A DNA stretch of 64,000 bases from Herbaspirillum sp. alder98 (lineage in GTDB: Bacteria > Pseudomonadota > Gammaproteobacteria > Burkholderiales > Burkholderiaceae_D), in the NCBI RefSeq assembly GCF_020179755.1, contig NZ_JAIUCY010000007.1, positions 177,297 to 241,296 of the forward strand, given 5' to 3'. The translations under genes and the position numbers were made by a program. Positions within the stretch are counted from its first letter, which is position 1, and each line of letters opens with the position of its first letter. Positions 17,740-27,047 of the stretch are shown one piece after another. The notes below the pieces were generated by a model that saw nothing but the letters and a program-made list of their open reading frames with translations, made no database searches and was not told where the DNA came from.

Positions 17740-18819
17740 ATGAGCGACTGGTTCCAGATCGGCACGGCCGACGCCTTCGGCGACGATGCGCCGACACCGG
17801 TGCACGCCGGCGGCCAACAGATCGCCATCTTCAGGCTGGGCGATGAACTGTTCGCGCTCAAGGACCTGTGCACCCACGGCAATGCGCGACTGTCGGACGG
17901 CTATGTCGAGGATGGCTGCGTCGAATGCCCGTTGCACCAGGGACTGTTCGACATCCGCAGCGGTGCGCCGCGCAGTGCGCCCATCACCGAAGCGGTGCGC
18001 TGCTTTCCGGTGCGGGTGGTGGCCGGCCAGGTCGAGGTCGAGGTCGGCACGCCTGCTGACGTCGCCGCCGGTGGCTGCACTACCTGCAACGCGCCGGCGT
18101 CGGTGACAGCCTCGGCCACCGTCACCGCCCTCACTCGCGCCGCCGCCGACGTCGCCATCATCACGTTGCAGCACGATGCCGCCATGCCGTACCGGGCGGG
18201 CCAGTATCTCGATGTATTACTGGAAAACGGCAAGCGACGCAGTTATTCGATGGCTACGCCACCTCGTGACGGCAAGCTTGAGTTGCATGTGCGTCACCTG
18301 CCAGGTGGCTTGTTTACCGATCGGGTGTTCGCGACCGAACCCCCATTGCAGGCGGGCGACACATTGATGATCGAAGGTCCCGCAGGCAGTTTCTGGCTGC
18401 GCGAGGGCGAGGCTCCCGTGATACTGCTGGCCAGTGGCACGGGATTTGCACCGGTCAAGGCGATCGTCGAACAAGCCATTGCCGACGGCAGCACGCGATC
18501 GATGCGCCTCTACTGGGGTGGCCGCACTCCACGCGATCTTTATCACGATGCGCTCTGCCGCGATTGGGCTGCGCGGCTGCCTTGGCTACAATACGAGCCG
18601 ATATTGTCGGCGCCGCTCGCCACCGATAGCTGGCAAGGGCGCACCGGCCTGGTACATCAGGCGGTGATGCAGGATTTTCCAGACCTGAGTGGCCACCAGG
18701 TTTATGCTTGCGGTGCGCCGGCGATGGTGGCAGCAGCCCAGCGCGATTTCACCGAACGCTGTGGCCTGGCACCAGCGGCATTTCTGGCCGATGCTTTCCT
18801 GTCGGCCGCCGACCGCTGA
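17740..18819 (+). CDS. Fused Rieske ferredoxin - FNR-type reductase (electron donor of the dioxygenase)
   Basis: A 359-residue two-domain protein. Residues 1-105 form a Rieske [2Fe-2S] ferredoxin with ligands C44, H46, C63 and H66 (CTHGNARLSDG and CPLHQGLFD). After a linker containing a CTTC pair, residues ~122-359 form a ferredoxin-NADP reductase-like module: flavin-binding RRSYSMAT (166-173), the nucleotide-binding GTGFAP (233-238) and the NAD-domain YACGAPAMV near the C-terminus. No plant-type ferredoxin domain is present. In Burkholderia these jobs are recalled as separate genes (AndAb ferredoxin, AndAa reductase of a different fold), so the fusion is unusual. Presumed role: NAD(P)H to FAD to Rieske centre to AndAc. 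Confidence 0.85.
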   Translation: MSDWFQIGTADAFGDDAPTPVHAGGQQIAIFRLGDELFALKDLCTHGNARLSDGYVEDGCVECPLHQGLFDIRSGAPRSAPITEAVRCFPVRVVAGQVEVEVGTPADVAAGGCTTCNAPASVTASATVTALTRAAADVAIITLQHDAAMPYRAGQYLDVLLENGKRRSYSMATPPRDGKLELHVRHLPGGLFTDRVFATEPPLQAGDTLMIEGPAGSFWLREGEAPVILLASGTGFAPVKAIVEQAIADGSTRSMRLYWGGRTPRDLYHDALCRDWAARLPWLQYEPILSAPLATDSWQGRTGLVHQAVMQDFPDLSGHQVYACGAPAMVAAAQRDFTERCGLAPAAFLADAFLSAADR

Positions 18820-18848
18820 ACACGCCAGCGGCGATGATCGGGTCGACA

Positions 18849-18879
18849 GGTCGCCGGCGCAAGCCGGCGACCGATTTTT
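18849..18879 (+). terminator. Hairpin with T tract between dioxygenase and transporter genes
   Basis: A perfect 10-bp stem GGTCGCCGGC/GCCGGCGACC with a GCAA loop, followed by GATTTTT. It probably terminates or attenuates the catabolic transcript, so the downstream transporter may be expressed at a lower level or from its own promoter. Confidence 0.75.
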
Positions 18880-18924
18880 ACGCATGATGGTTTTCAACCT
18901 TAACAACAACCGGGGAGTTCTGGC

Positions 18925-20091
18925 ATGAACCGAATCACCAGCATTGCAGGCGCCGTCCTGATGGCCGCAGCCTGTGCTGCGCAAGCAGCAGAACCCATCA
19001 AGATCGGCTTCCTGACCACCTTGAGCGGCCCGGCCAGTGCGCCCGGCATCGACGAACGGGATGGTTTCATGCTGGCGCTCAAGATGTTGGGCGGCAAACT
19101 CGGCGGCGTGCCGGCCGAAGTGATTGCAGTCGATGACCAGTTCAGCCCGGATGCGGCCAAGCAGGGCGCCGACCGTCTGATCAAGCGCGAGAAGGTCGAT
19201 ATCCTGTCCGGCTTCGTGTATTCCAACATCCTGCTGGCCGTGGCGCCTGCGGCATTCGCCAGCAAGACCATCGTCATCAGCGCCAACGCCGCACCGGCGC
19301 AACTGGCCGGCGCCGGCTGCTCGCCGTACTTCTTCTCGACCAGCTACCAGAACGATGCCACCCACGAAGCCGCCGGCAAGCTGATCGCCGACAAGGGTTA
19401 CAACCGGGTGGCGGTGATCGCGCCCAACTACCCGGCCGGCAAGGATGCCTCGGCCGGCGTGAAGCGCTTCCTCAAGAGCGCACCGGTACTGGAGCTGTTC
19501 CCCAAGCTGGGGCAACTCGACTTTGCCAGCGAACTGGCGCAGCTGCGCGCGGCCAATGTCGACGTGGTGTACTTCTTCCTGCCCGGTGGCATGGGGGTCA
19601 ACTTCGTCAAACAATATGCCGCCGCCGGCATGGACCCCAAGATCACCCGCGTCATGCCTGCCTATGATGCCGACCAGCAGATGCTGTCCAACGGCGACCT
19701 GATCGACGGCGTGGCCAACACCGGTCAATGGTCCTACGATCTGCCCAACGAACAGAACCGTGCCTTCGTGGCGGCCTTCCTGAAGGAATATGGCCACCAG
19801 CCGTCGATGTTCTCGTCGCAAGCCTATGACGCGGCCATGCTGATCGACAGCGCCCTCAAGACCACCGGCGGCAAGACCGACAATCGCGAAGCGCTGATCG
19901 CCGCGCTCAAGAGCGCCAACTTCAAGTCGGTGCGCGGCAACTTCCGCTTCGCGGCCAACCACTTCCCGATCCAGAACCAGTATTCGCGGGTGGTCACCAA
20001 GGGCGCCGACGGCAAGTACGTCAACAAGTTGACCGGTACGCTGCTGACCGATCACGTCGACGTCTACGTCGGCCAGTGCAAGATGCAATGA
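18925..20091 (+). CDS. Periplasmic substrate-binding protein of a Liv-type ABC importer
   Basis: A 388-residue type 1 periplasmic binding protein. Signal peptide residues 1-22 (cleavage after AQA), then the diagnostic start EPIKIGFLTTLSGPASAPG. The fold resembles LivJ/LivK relatives that bind aromatic compounds. A GGGGAG ribosome site precedes the ATG. It heads a five-gene importer placed directly behind the dioxygenase, so anthranilate or a related aromatic is the most likely ligand (inferred from context). Confidence 0.9.
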   Translation: MNRITSIAGAVLMAAACAAQAAEPIKIGFLTTLSGPASAPGIDERDGFMLALKMLGGKLGGVPAEVIAVDDQFSPDAAKQGADRLIKREKVDILSGFVYSNILLAVAPAAFASKTIVISANAAPAQLAGAGCSPYFFSTSYQNDATHEAAGKLIADKGYNRVAVIAPNYPAGKDASAGVKRFLKSAPVLELFPKLGQLDFASELAQLRAANVDVVYFFLPGGMGVNFVKQYAAAGMDPKITRVMPAYDADQQMLSNGDLIDGVANTGQWSYDLPNEQNRAFVAAFLKEYGHQPSMFSSQAYDAAMLIDSALKTTGGKTDNREALIAALKSANFKSVRGNFRFAANHFPIQNQYSRVVTKGADGKYVNKLTGTLLTDHVDVYVGQCKMQ

Positions 20092-20107
20092 GCCAGACGA
20101 GGCCCCC

Positions 20108-21022
20108 TTGTTCAATCTGATCCTCGAGCAGGTTCTCAACAGCCTGCAGTTCGGCGTCATGCTGTTTCTGATCGCCTCCGGCCTGACGCTGGTGTTCGGG
20201 GTGATGAACTTCGTCAACCTGGCGCACGGCAGCTTCTTCATGATCGGCGCCTACCTGGCGGCCGCCGTGGCCGGCCTCACCGGTTCGTTCTGGCTGGGGC
20301 TGGCGGTGGCCCTGCCGGCCTCGGCGCTGCTGGGCATGCTGCTGGAGTGGCTGGTATTTCGCCGCCTCTATCGGCGTGACCACATGACCCATGTGCTGGC
20401 CACGTTTGCGCTGATCCTGATCTGCAACGACGGGGTGCGCATGATCTGGGGGCCGCAACCGCTGCCGCTGAACATGCCGCCGGCATTTGCCGGCCCGGTG
20501 ATGCTGGGCTCGCTGCCGTATTCGAGCTACCGGCTGCTGGTCATGGCGGTCGGCATGGTGGTGGCGCTGGGACTGTACCTGCTGATCAACCGTACCCGCA
20601 TCGGCATGTGGGTGCGCGCCGGCGCCAACAACCTGGAGATGGTGACCGCCATGGGCATCAACATCCGGCTGCTGTTCATGCTGGTGTTCAGTTTCGGATT
20701 GGTGCTGGCGGCGCTGGCCGGCACCATGCTGGGTCCGCTGGTGGCGGTGCAGGCCGGCATGGGCGACGACGTATTGATCCTGGCGTTCGTGGTGGTGGTC
20801 ATCGGCGGCATCGGCTCGATCCCGGGCGCGGCCGTGGGTGCGCTCATCGTGGGCACCGTCGACACCCTTGGACGCGGCTTGCTGCCGGCGCTGTTCTCGT
20901 TGTTCCTGGCCCCCGACGCGGCCGCCTCGATCGGCCCGGCACTGGGGTCGATGATCATCTACCTGGTCATGATCGCGGTCCTGTTCTGGCGTCCCAGCGG
21001 CTTGTTCCCCGCACGTACCTGA
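20108..21022 (+). CDS. LivH-type permease of the aromatic ABC importer
   Basis: A 304-residue inner-membrane permease of the branched-chain amino acid family with eight or so hydrophobic helices. Conserved LivH features: GLTLVFGVMNFVNLAHGSFF near the N-terminus and the cytoplasmic VVVVIGGIGSIPGAAVGALI loop near the C-terminus. Translation must begin at the TTG at 20108, since no ATG is available upstream in frame after the previous stop. It pairs with the LivM-type permease eight bases downstream. Confidence 0.9.
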   Translation: MFNLILEQVLNSLQFGVMLFLIASGLTLVFGVMNFVNLAHGSFFMIGAYLAAAVAGLTGSFWLGLAVALPASALLGMLLEWLVFRRLYRRDHMTHVLATFALILICNDGVRMIWGPQPLPLNMPPAFAGPVMLGSLPYSSYRLLVMAVGMVVALGLYLLINRTRIGMWVRAGANNLEMVTAMGINIRLLFMLVFSFGLVLAALAGTMLGPLVAVQAGMGDDVLILAFVVVVIGGIGSIPGAAVGALIVGTVDTLGRGLLPALFSLFLAPDAAASIGPALGSMIIYLVMIAVLFWRPSGLFPART

Positions 21023-21030
21023 GGTCTTTC

Positions 21031-21984
21031 ATGCAACGTCTGTTTCCGTTCGTGCTGCTGGCAGCCGCGTTGGTGCTGCCGCTGGCAGCGCAAGCCACCG
21101 GGCTCGATTATTACGTGGGGGTGGCCACGCGCGTGGTGATCTTTGCCATGGTCGCGTCCAGCCTCAACTTCATTCTCGGCTATGGCGGCATGGTCAGTTT
21201 CGGCCATGCCGCGTTCTTCGGGCTGGGCGCTTATGTGGCCGCCATTGCCAGCTTCCATGGCATCGAGAGCGCCTGGCTGATCTGGCTGCTGACGGCGCTG
21301 GCCAGCGCGCTGGCCGGGCTGGCGGTGGGCGCCATCGCGCTGCGCACCCGCGCCGTGTACTTCATCATGATCACCATGGCGCTGGCGCAGCTGCTGTACT
21401 ACTTCTTCATCGGCCTGCGCTACTACGGCGGCGACGATGGCATCCAGATCGCGGCGCGTCCGCAGCTGGGCCTGGGGCTCGATGTCAGCACCGACAATGG
21501 CATGTACTGGCTGGCGCTGGGGTGGCTGGTGGCAAGTTGCATCGTGCTGCGACGCCTGCTCGATTCGCGCTTCGGTCTGGCGCTCAATGCGATCCGCGAG
21601 AACGAACGACGGGCCGCGGCCATCGGCTATCCGACGCTGCGCTACAAGCTGGCCGCGTTCGTGATCGCGGCCGTCATCGCCGGGCTGGCCGGCAGCCTGC
21701 TGGGCATGAACAACCTGTTCGTCAGTCCCAAGCTGCTGCACTGGTCGCATTCCGGCATGTTGCTGGTGATGGTGGCGCTGGGCGGGGTCGGCTATTTCTA
21801 CGGTGGGGTGGTCGGCGCGGTGGTGTTCCTGCTGCTCGAAGAAGTGCTGTCGACCCACTTCGAATACTGGCAGATCTACGTGGGCGTGATCCTGCTGCTG
21901 ATGGTGCTGGTGGCGCCGCGTGGCCTGGCGTCGCTGACGTCGCTGGGCAAACTGATCCGGGCGGAGGAAAAACATGGCGCATGA
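21031..21984 (+). CDS. LivM-type permease of the aromatic ABC importer
   Basis: A 317-residue permease with about nine to ten hydrophobic helices. The LivM signature LNFILGYGGMVSFGHAAFFG lies near residue 45, followed by ALNAIRENERRAAAIGY, the ATPase-coupling region, and VALGGVGYFYGG near the C-terminus. An open frame extends upstream of 21031 through livH but is a shadow. Its last 11 bases overlap the start of the ATPase gene, consistent with translational coupling. Confidence 0.92.
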   Translation: MQRLFPFVLLAAALVLPLAAQATGLDYYVGVATRVVIFAMVASSLNFILGYGGMVSFGHAAFFGLGAYVAAIASFHGIESAWLIWLLTALASALAGLAVGAIALRTRAVYFIMITMALAQLLYYFFIGLRYYGGDDGIQIAARPQLGLGLDVSTDNGMYWLALGWLVASCIVLRRLLDSRFGLALNAIRENERRAAAIGYPTLRYKLAAFVIAAVIAGLAGSLLGMNNLFVSPKLLHWSHSGMLLVMVALGGVGYFYGGVVGAVVFLLLEEVLSTHFEYWQIYVGVILLLMVLVAPRGLASLTSLGKLIRAEEKHGA

Positions 21985-22749
21985 AGCCCACCCGCCGGTC
22001 GCCAGCGCACTGCGCGTGACCGGCCTCAAGAAAAGCTACGGTGGCCTGGCCGCTACTCGCGACGTGCATCTCGATATCGCCGCCGGCCATGTCCACGCCA
22101 TCATCGGACCCAACGGCGCCGGCAAGACCACGCTGCTGTCGCTGCTGTCGGGCGCGCTGGCTGCCGATGGCGGCGAGATCCACCTGTTCGGTGAAGCGAT
22201 GCATGCGCTGGCCGAGCAGGCGCGGGTGGCCGCAGGCCTGACGCGCTCGTTCCAGATCACCAGCGTGTTCGACCAGCTCACGGTGTTGCAGAACCTGCAG
22301 GTGGCGGCACAACGACGTCGCCACGCCAGCTATGGTTTTGGCGCCGGGCATCGGCGTGATGAGGCGTCGCGCCAGGCCGCGCTGGCGGTGGCGCAACGGG
22401 TCGGCCTGGAACCGCTGGGCGAGATGCCGGCGGCACAACTGTCGCATGCGGCGCGCCGCCGCCTGGACGTCGGCCTGGCCATCGCCTGCCAACCGCGAGT
22501 GTTGCTGATGGACGAGCCGATGGCCGGCATGGGCCCCGAGGAAACCATCGACATGATCGACCTGATCGGTTCGCTCAAGCAGGAGCTGACGGTGGTGCTG
22601 GTCGAGCACGACATGGAGGCCGTGTTTGCGCTGGCCGACCGCATCACGGTGCTGGTGCAGGGCGCAGTGCTGGCCACCGGCAGCGTCGAAGAAATCCGCC
22701 TCAATGCCGAGGTGCGCTCGGCCTACCTGGGCGAAGAGGAGCAAGCGTC

Positions 22750-22753
<4 letters not shown>
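21974..22753 (+). CDS. LivG-type ATPase with an altered ABC signature
   Basis: A 259-residue ABC ATPase. Walker A GPNGAGKTT (K51) and Walker B VLLMDEP (D180, E181) are intact, as is the switch His in VLVEHDME. The C-loop normally written LSxGxxR reads LSHAARRRL (156-164), lacking the signature Gly. It forms the nucleotide-binding pair with the LivF-type protein encoded next (ATGA overlap at 22750). Confidence 0.9.
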
Positions 22754-23460
<707 letters not shown>

Positions 23461-23464
23461 GGAC

Positions 23465-24325
23465 ATGACCGTGAACGATATCGCTGCCCCCAAGCGGGTG
23501 CTCTGCCCGGTAGAGCAATCCGAGGCCGGCTACAACCTGAAGGCGGCCTTCCCCGATTTCCCGCAGGTGCTGGCGCGCTGGCAGCAAGCGACCAGCGCCA
23601 TGCGCGCCGAATTGCCCGCGCAGGACGATATCGCCTATGGCGACGGCGCGCTGCAGAAGCTCGACTTCTATCCGGCGCCCGGCCCGCGACGGCCATTGCT
23701 GGTGTTCATCCACGGCGGTTACTGGCAAGGTGGCGACAAGCGCGATATCGGCTTCATCGCCGCACCCTATGTGCGCGCCGGCGTCAGCGTGGCCGTCATC
23801 AATTATTCGCTGGCGCCTGCGGCCCGCATCGAGCAGATGGTCGACGAAGTGCATGCCGCGCTGGACCTGCTGCAGCAACAGGCCGACAGCCTGGACATCG
23901 ATGTCACCCGCATCTCGCTGATGGGTCATTCGGCCGGTGGGCATCTGGCAGCGCAGGTCGCCGCCGAACGGGTCGCACGCAACCAGCGGGCACTGCAGGC
24001 CGTGTTTGCCATCAGCGGCCTGTTCGACCTGGCGCCGTTGATCCCGAGTTCGCTCAATCACGCATTGGGTCTTGACGCCACGCGCGCCGACGCCCTCAGC
24101 CCGGTGCTGATGGGCGCGCCCGGCGTCACCCGCGTGCATACCATCGTCGGCCACGACGAGACGGCGCAGTTTCACCTGCAGGCGCAGGTGATCGCCAACT
24201 GCTGGCCGCAACAGGTGGTGGCCCATCACGATGTGCCGCAGACGCATCACTACACGGTGCTGTTTCCGCTGGCGCAAGCCGATAGCCCGGTATGCCGGGC
24301 GGTGTTGCAAGCGTTGCTGGACTGA
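23465..24325 (+). CDS. Alpha/beta hydrolase, arylformamidase-like
   Basis: A 286-residue alpha/beta hydrolase of the AFMID/esterase branch. The oxyanion-hole HGGYW motif lies near residue 79 and the nucleophile elbow GHSAGG at about residues 157-162; a candidate catalytic His is in the TQTHHYTVL segment near the C-terminus. Close relatives include N-formylkynurenine formamidases. At the end of an anthranilate operon it could deformylate N-formylkynurenine or N-formylanthranilate to feed anthranilate into the dioxygenase. The substrate is inferred from position only. A KynB-type metal-dependent formamidase would be a different fold. Confidence 0.8.
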   Translation: MTVNDIAAPKRVLCPVEQSEAGYNLKAAFPDFPQVLARWQQATSAMRAELPAQDDIAYGDGALQKLDFYPAPGPRRPLLVFIHGGYWQGGDKRDIGFIAAPYVRAGVSVAVINYSLAPAARIEQMVDEVHAALDLLQQQADSLDIDVTRISLMGHSAGGHLAAQVAAERVARNQRALQAVFAISGLFDLAPLIPSSLNHALGLDATRADALSPVLMGAPGVTRVHTIVGHDETAQFHLQAQVIANCWPQQVVAHHDVPQTHHYTVLFPLAQADSPVCRAVLQALLD

Positions 24326-24328
24326 GTC

Positions 24329-24354
24329 GAGAACCGTTCTCATCGCCTATAATC
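24329..24354 (+). promoter_or_regulatory. Fur-box-like promoter of the PepSY gene
   Basis: A GAGAACCGTTCTC palindrome (about 24330-24342) lies directly upstream of a perfect -10 hexamer TATAAT (24348-24353), 60 bases before the ATG. The arrangement matches two further sites at 25755 and 26449 in this cluster, suggesting repression by Fur. Confidence 0.5.
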
Positions 24355-24412
24355 TGCGGCATCGAAAACAGATAACGGGAAGAGGGCGGCGCGCCGCACC
24401 GGGAACACCGAC

Positions 24413-25558
24413 ATGAAAAGCCAAACCCTGCGCGGCTGGTACGCCGTGCACCGCTGGACCAGCCTGGCCTGCACCGCCAACCTGCTGCTGCTGTGCATCA
24501 CCGGCCTGATCCTGATCTTCCATCACGAGATCGACCACTTGCTCGAGCAAGAGCCTGCAGTGGTCAAGACGACCTCCGAGGCGCCGCGCCCGAGCCTGCA
24601 ACAACTGGCCGATGCCGCATTGGCAGCCCACCCCGGCACTGCGCCCAAGTCGATCACCATGTTCGAGGACGATGGCGTGCCGATGGTCGGCGTGCGGGTT
24701 GGCGCGCCGGGCGTGGCCAGCCTGCGCGAGGGCACGTCGGTCTTCATGGACACCACCAATGGCGCCATCCGCGCGTTGTTCACGGGCGACACCTTTACCG
24801 GCTTCATTCTCAAGTTGCACGTGAACCTGTTCCTGGGGTTTCCGGGGCAGCTGTTCATTGGCGCGGTGGGGCTGGTGTTCTTCCTGAGCATGCTCAGCGG
24901 CATCGTGCTGTACGGACCGTTCATGCGCAAGCTGGCCTTCGGCCTGGTGCGCTTCGGTCGCCAGACCCGGATCGTGCAGGCCGACCTGCATAACCTGACC
25001 GGCATCGTGGTGATGGTGTGGGCGCTGGTGGTGGGCCTGACCGGCAGCTTCCTGTCGTTCTCGCCATTGATCATCGGGCTGTGGCAGAAGACCGAATTGA
25101 GCGAACTGATCCGCAACCTGCCGGCGGCGCCGCCGAAGAATCTGGTGCCGCTCGACAAGGCGCGCCGCGTGGCCGAGCTCACGGTGCCGGGCAAGGACCT
25201 GGCCTACATCTTCTATCCCGGTTCCGAGTACGCCACGCAGCGCCACTACATGGTGGTGCTGCGCGGCCATACCGAAATCGAGAAGCGGGTCTTCAACATC
25301 GTGGTGGTCGATGCCGAGACCGGCGCGCTGGCCGCCCAGCGCAGCATGCCCTGGTACATGCAGGTTTTGCTGCTGTCGGGCCCGTTCCACTTCGGCGACT
25401 ACGGCGGGCTGCCGTTGAAGATATTGTGGGCGCTGCTGACCATCCTGACCACCGCCGCCACGGTGACCGGCCTGGTCATCTGGAGCCGGCGCAGCAAGAC
25501 CGCCATGCGCCAGATCGACGCCACCGCCACCAACAACACGCTGAAGGAGCAGGCATGA
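24413..25558 (+). CDS. PepSY-associated membrane protein (iron-uptake associated)
   Basis: A 381-residue inner-membrane protein with the PepSY-TM arrangement: TM1 about 18-38, a periplasmic PepSY domain, two to three helices in the middle (GQLFIGAVGLVFFLSMLSGI and a GIVVMVWALVVGLTGSF helix) each close to conserved His residues (HRWT, LKLHVN, DLHNLTG), a second periplasmic domain and a last TM near the C-terminus. Relatives are often encoded with TonB receptors and are thought to be ferric-siderophore reductases, with membrane His acting as haem ligands. A 56-residue membrane protein is translationally coupled downstream. Confidence 0.85.
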   Translation: MKSQTLRGWYAVHRWTSLACTANLLLLCITGLILIFHHEIDHLLEQEPAVVKTTSEAPRPSLQQLADAALAAHPGTAPKSITMFEDDGVPMVGVRVGAPGVASLREGTSVFMDTTNGAIRALFTGDTFTGFILKLHVNLFLGFPGQLFIGAVGLVFFLSMLSGIVLYGPFMRKLAFGLVRFGRQTRIVQADLHNLTGIVVMVWALVVGLTGSFLSFSPLIIGLWQKTELSELIRNLPAAPPKNLVPLDKARRVAELTVPGKDLAYIFYPGSEYATQRHYMVVLRGHTEIEKRVFNIVVVDAETGALAAQRSMPWYMQVLLLSGPFHFGDYGGLPLKILWALLTILTTAATVTGLVIWSRRSKTAMRQIDATATNNTLKEQA

Positions 25559-25725
25559 ATGGAACCTGGAGCTGGCCGCTGCTGCTGGCCTTGTCGACCG
25601 GCCTGGGACTGGCCGCAGGCATCTTTGGCGACGGCCCGTGGGACTGGTTCTGCTGGGCCGGGCTGGGGCTGCCGGTGGTGGTGGCCGGGTACAAGCTGCT
25701 GGGTGGGCGGCGACCACCCGGCTAG
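25555..25725 (+). CDS. Small membrane protein coupled to the PepSY gene
   Basis: A 56-residue, strongly hydrophobic, Trp/Gly-rich protein with two predicted helices (PLLLALSTGLGLAAGIFG and WFCWAGLGLPVVVAGYKLL). Its ATG overlaps the PepSY stop (ATGA), which argues that it is a genuine coupled gene. Small partners of this kind are common beside PepSY reductases; no function is known. Confidence 0.7.
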   Translation: MNGTWSWPLLLALSTGLGLAAGIFGDGPWDWFCWAGLGLPVVVAGYKLLGGRRPPG

Positions 25726-25754
25726 CGCGCTATACCCCTTTCGCCGACGCATAT

Positions 25755-25780
25755 AAATAGCAATGGTTCTCATTTATAAT
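25755..25780 (+). promoter_or_regulatory. Fur-box-like promoter of the DUF2325 gene
   Basis: The stretch AATAGCAATGGTTCTCATTT resembles the Fur consensus of repeated NAT(A/T)AT hexamers and runs straight into a perfect -10 TATAAT (25775-25780), about 60 bases before the ATG. Confidence 0.6.
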
Positions 25781-25840
25781 CCCTTACTGCCTCGTCTCGC
25801 CGCATGAGATCACCCACGGGGCTCTGCCAGGAGATTCGTG

Positions 25841-26389
25841 ATGACCGACCACCCGCTTGCCTTCGAACACGCCGCACTGTTACGCCATCTGGCGACCGTG
25901 CAGCGCCGCTGTGACGAGTTGCTGCAGCGTCAGGCGGCCGACATGGCCCACATGCGCGCCGAGAACATGAAGCTGCGCGCGGCCATCATCGCCCGCGACA
26001 CGGCCCTGGCCTGGGCCGAGGAAGATCGCGCTGCGCTGGCCGCCGCCACCCCTGGCCTGGCCCCACGCGTAGTGCTGGCGCGCAAGGTCAGCGAACTCAG
26101 CGCCCGCCTGCAGGACCTGATGCGCGAAAGGCTGCGCCCGCCGATGAGCCAGCTCCCCGGTCGGGCGGTCGCGCCGCAAGCGGCAGGCGCCGAACTGTCG
26201 ACGCTGGAGGCCAGTATCGTCGCCGCCGACCTGGTGATCTGCCAGACCGGCTGCCTCAGTCACGGCGCTTTCTGGCGGGTGCAGGATCACTGCAAACGCA
26301 CCGGCAAGACCTGCGTGATGGTCGAGCAGCCAGCGACATTCCGGGTGGTGCGGATCCATCGCGATGCGGTCGCGGTGGATCAGGAATAG
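25841..26389 (+). CDS. DUF2325 domain protein
   Basis: A 182-residue soluble protein. The N-terminal ~80 residues are helical and charged (coiled-coil-like); the C-terminal part carries the DUF2325 signature AADLVICQTGCLSHGAFWRV...HCKRTGKTCVMVE with two conserved Cys (C in ICQTGC and in KTCV) and a HxxxxxxVxxHC arrangement. DUF2325 proteins are frequently found next to iron-regulated genes but lack an assigned function; a role as a metal- or redox-sensing protein is only a guess. Start at the ATG with AGGAGATTC upstream. Confidence 0.85.
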   Translation: MTDHPLAFEHAALLRHLATVQRRCDELLQRQAADMAHMRAENMKLRAAIIARDTALAWAEEDRAALAAATPGLAPRVVLARKVSELSARLQDLMRERLRPPMSQLPGRAVAPQAAGAELSTLEASIVAADLVICQTGCLSHGAFWRVQDHCKRTGKTCVMVEQPATFRVVRIHRDAVAVDQE

Positions 26390-26448
26390 TTGCATTAAAA
26401 ATAACTAAATGTCTCGTTTCAACGACATCTACGACGGGTCGCTTCGTT

Positions 26449-26474
26449 AATAAAAATCACTATCATTTATAATC
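26449..26474 (+). promoter_or_regulatory. Fur-box-like promoter of the FecI sigma factor
   Basis: AATAAAAATCACTATCATTT is a good Fur-like AT-rich hexamer array leading into a perfect -10 TATAAT (26468-26473), about 25 bases upstream of the predicted TTG start. It shares the CATTTATAATCC core with the site at 25755. Confidence 0.6.
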
Positions 26475-26498
26475 CGCCTTTCACAGCCGCGTGCGATT

Positions 26499-27047
26499 TT
26501 GCCGTTGCGGCGCGTTGCCGAGGTGTTGAACTTGCCGACTTCCTGTGCGTCGACCGACGTCGAATCCCTCTATAGCGACCACCATTCGTGGCTGCGTGGG
26601 TGGCTCGCGCGTCGCGTCGGCAATGCAGAGCAGGCCGCCGACCTGGCGCAAGACACCTTCATGCGCCTGCTCAGCAGCGAGCGGGTGCCATCTTCCCTGG
26701 ACGAACCGCGCGCCTACCTGACCACGGTGGCGCAGAACCTGGTGTCGAACCTGTGGCGCCGCGAAAAGCTCGAGAAGGCTTATCTCGATGCGCTGGGCCA
26801 GCTCCCGGTCAACCTGGCGCCGTCTCCGGAAGAACAGGCCATGGTGCTGGAGACCCTGGCCGAGCTCGACCAGTTGCTCGAAGGATTGCCGGCGATCCAG
26901 CGCAGCGCCTTCCTGTTGTCGCAACTCGATGGCCAGAGCCACGCCGAGGTCGCTGCAACGCTGGGCATCTCGATTCCCACCGTCAAGCGTTACCTGGTCA
27001 AGGCATTGCAGCGCTGCTACTTCGCCGATATCTCGTTTCTGGCATGA
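26499..27047 (+). CDS. FecI-type ECF sigma factor
   Basis: A protein of up to 182 residues with sigma region 2 (LYSDHHSWLRGWLARRVGNA and AADLAQDTFMRLL) and region 4 (LPAIQRSAFLLSQLDGQSHA, then TLGISIPTVKRYLVKAL). These are the marks of iron-starvation FecI/PvdS-type sigma factors that direct transcription of a TonB receptor. There is no ATG near the expected N-terminus: starts at TTG 26499, 26526 or 26532 are possible, and the last follows a GAGG. The stop overlaps the FecR start. Confidence 0.88.
   Translation: MPLRRVAEVLNLPTSCASTDVESLYSDHHSWLRGWLARRVGNAEQAADLAQDTFMRLLSSERVPSSLDEPRAYLTTVAQNLVSNLWRREKLEKAYLDALGQLPVNLAPSPEEQAMVLETLAELDQLLEGLPAIQRSAFLLSQLDGQSHAEVAATLGISIPTVKRYLVKALQRCYFADISFLA

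Noticed and set aside
18586..20241. 551-codon frame antisense to the substrate-binding protein
   Set aside because: Runs across several plus-strand genes and their intergenic hairpin; no domain and no start signal.
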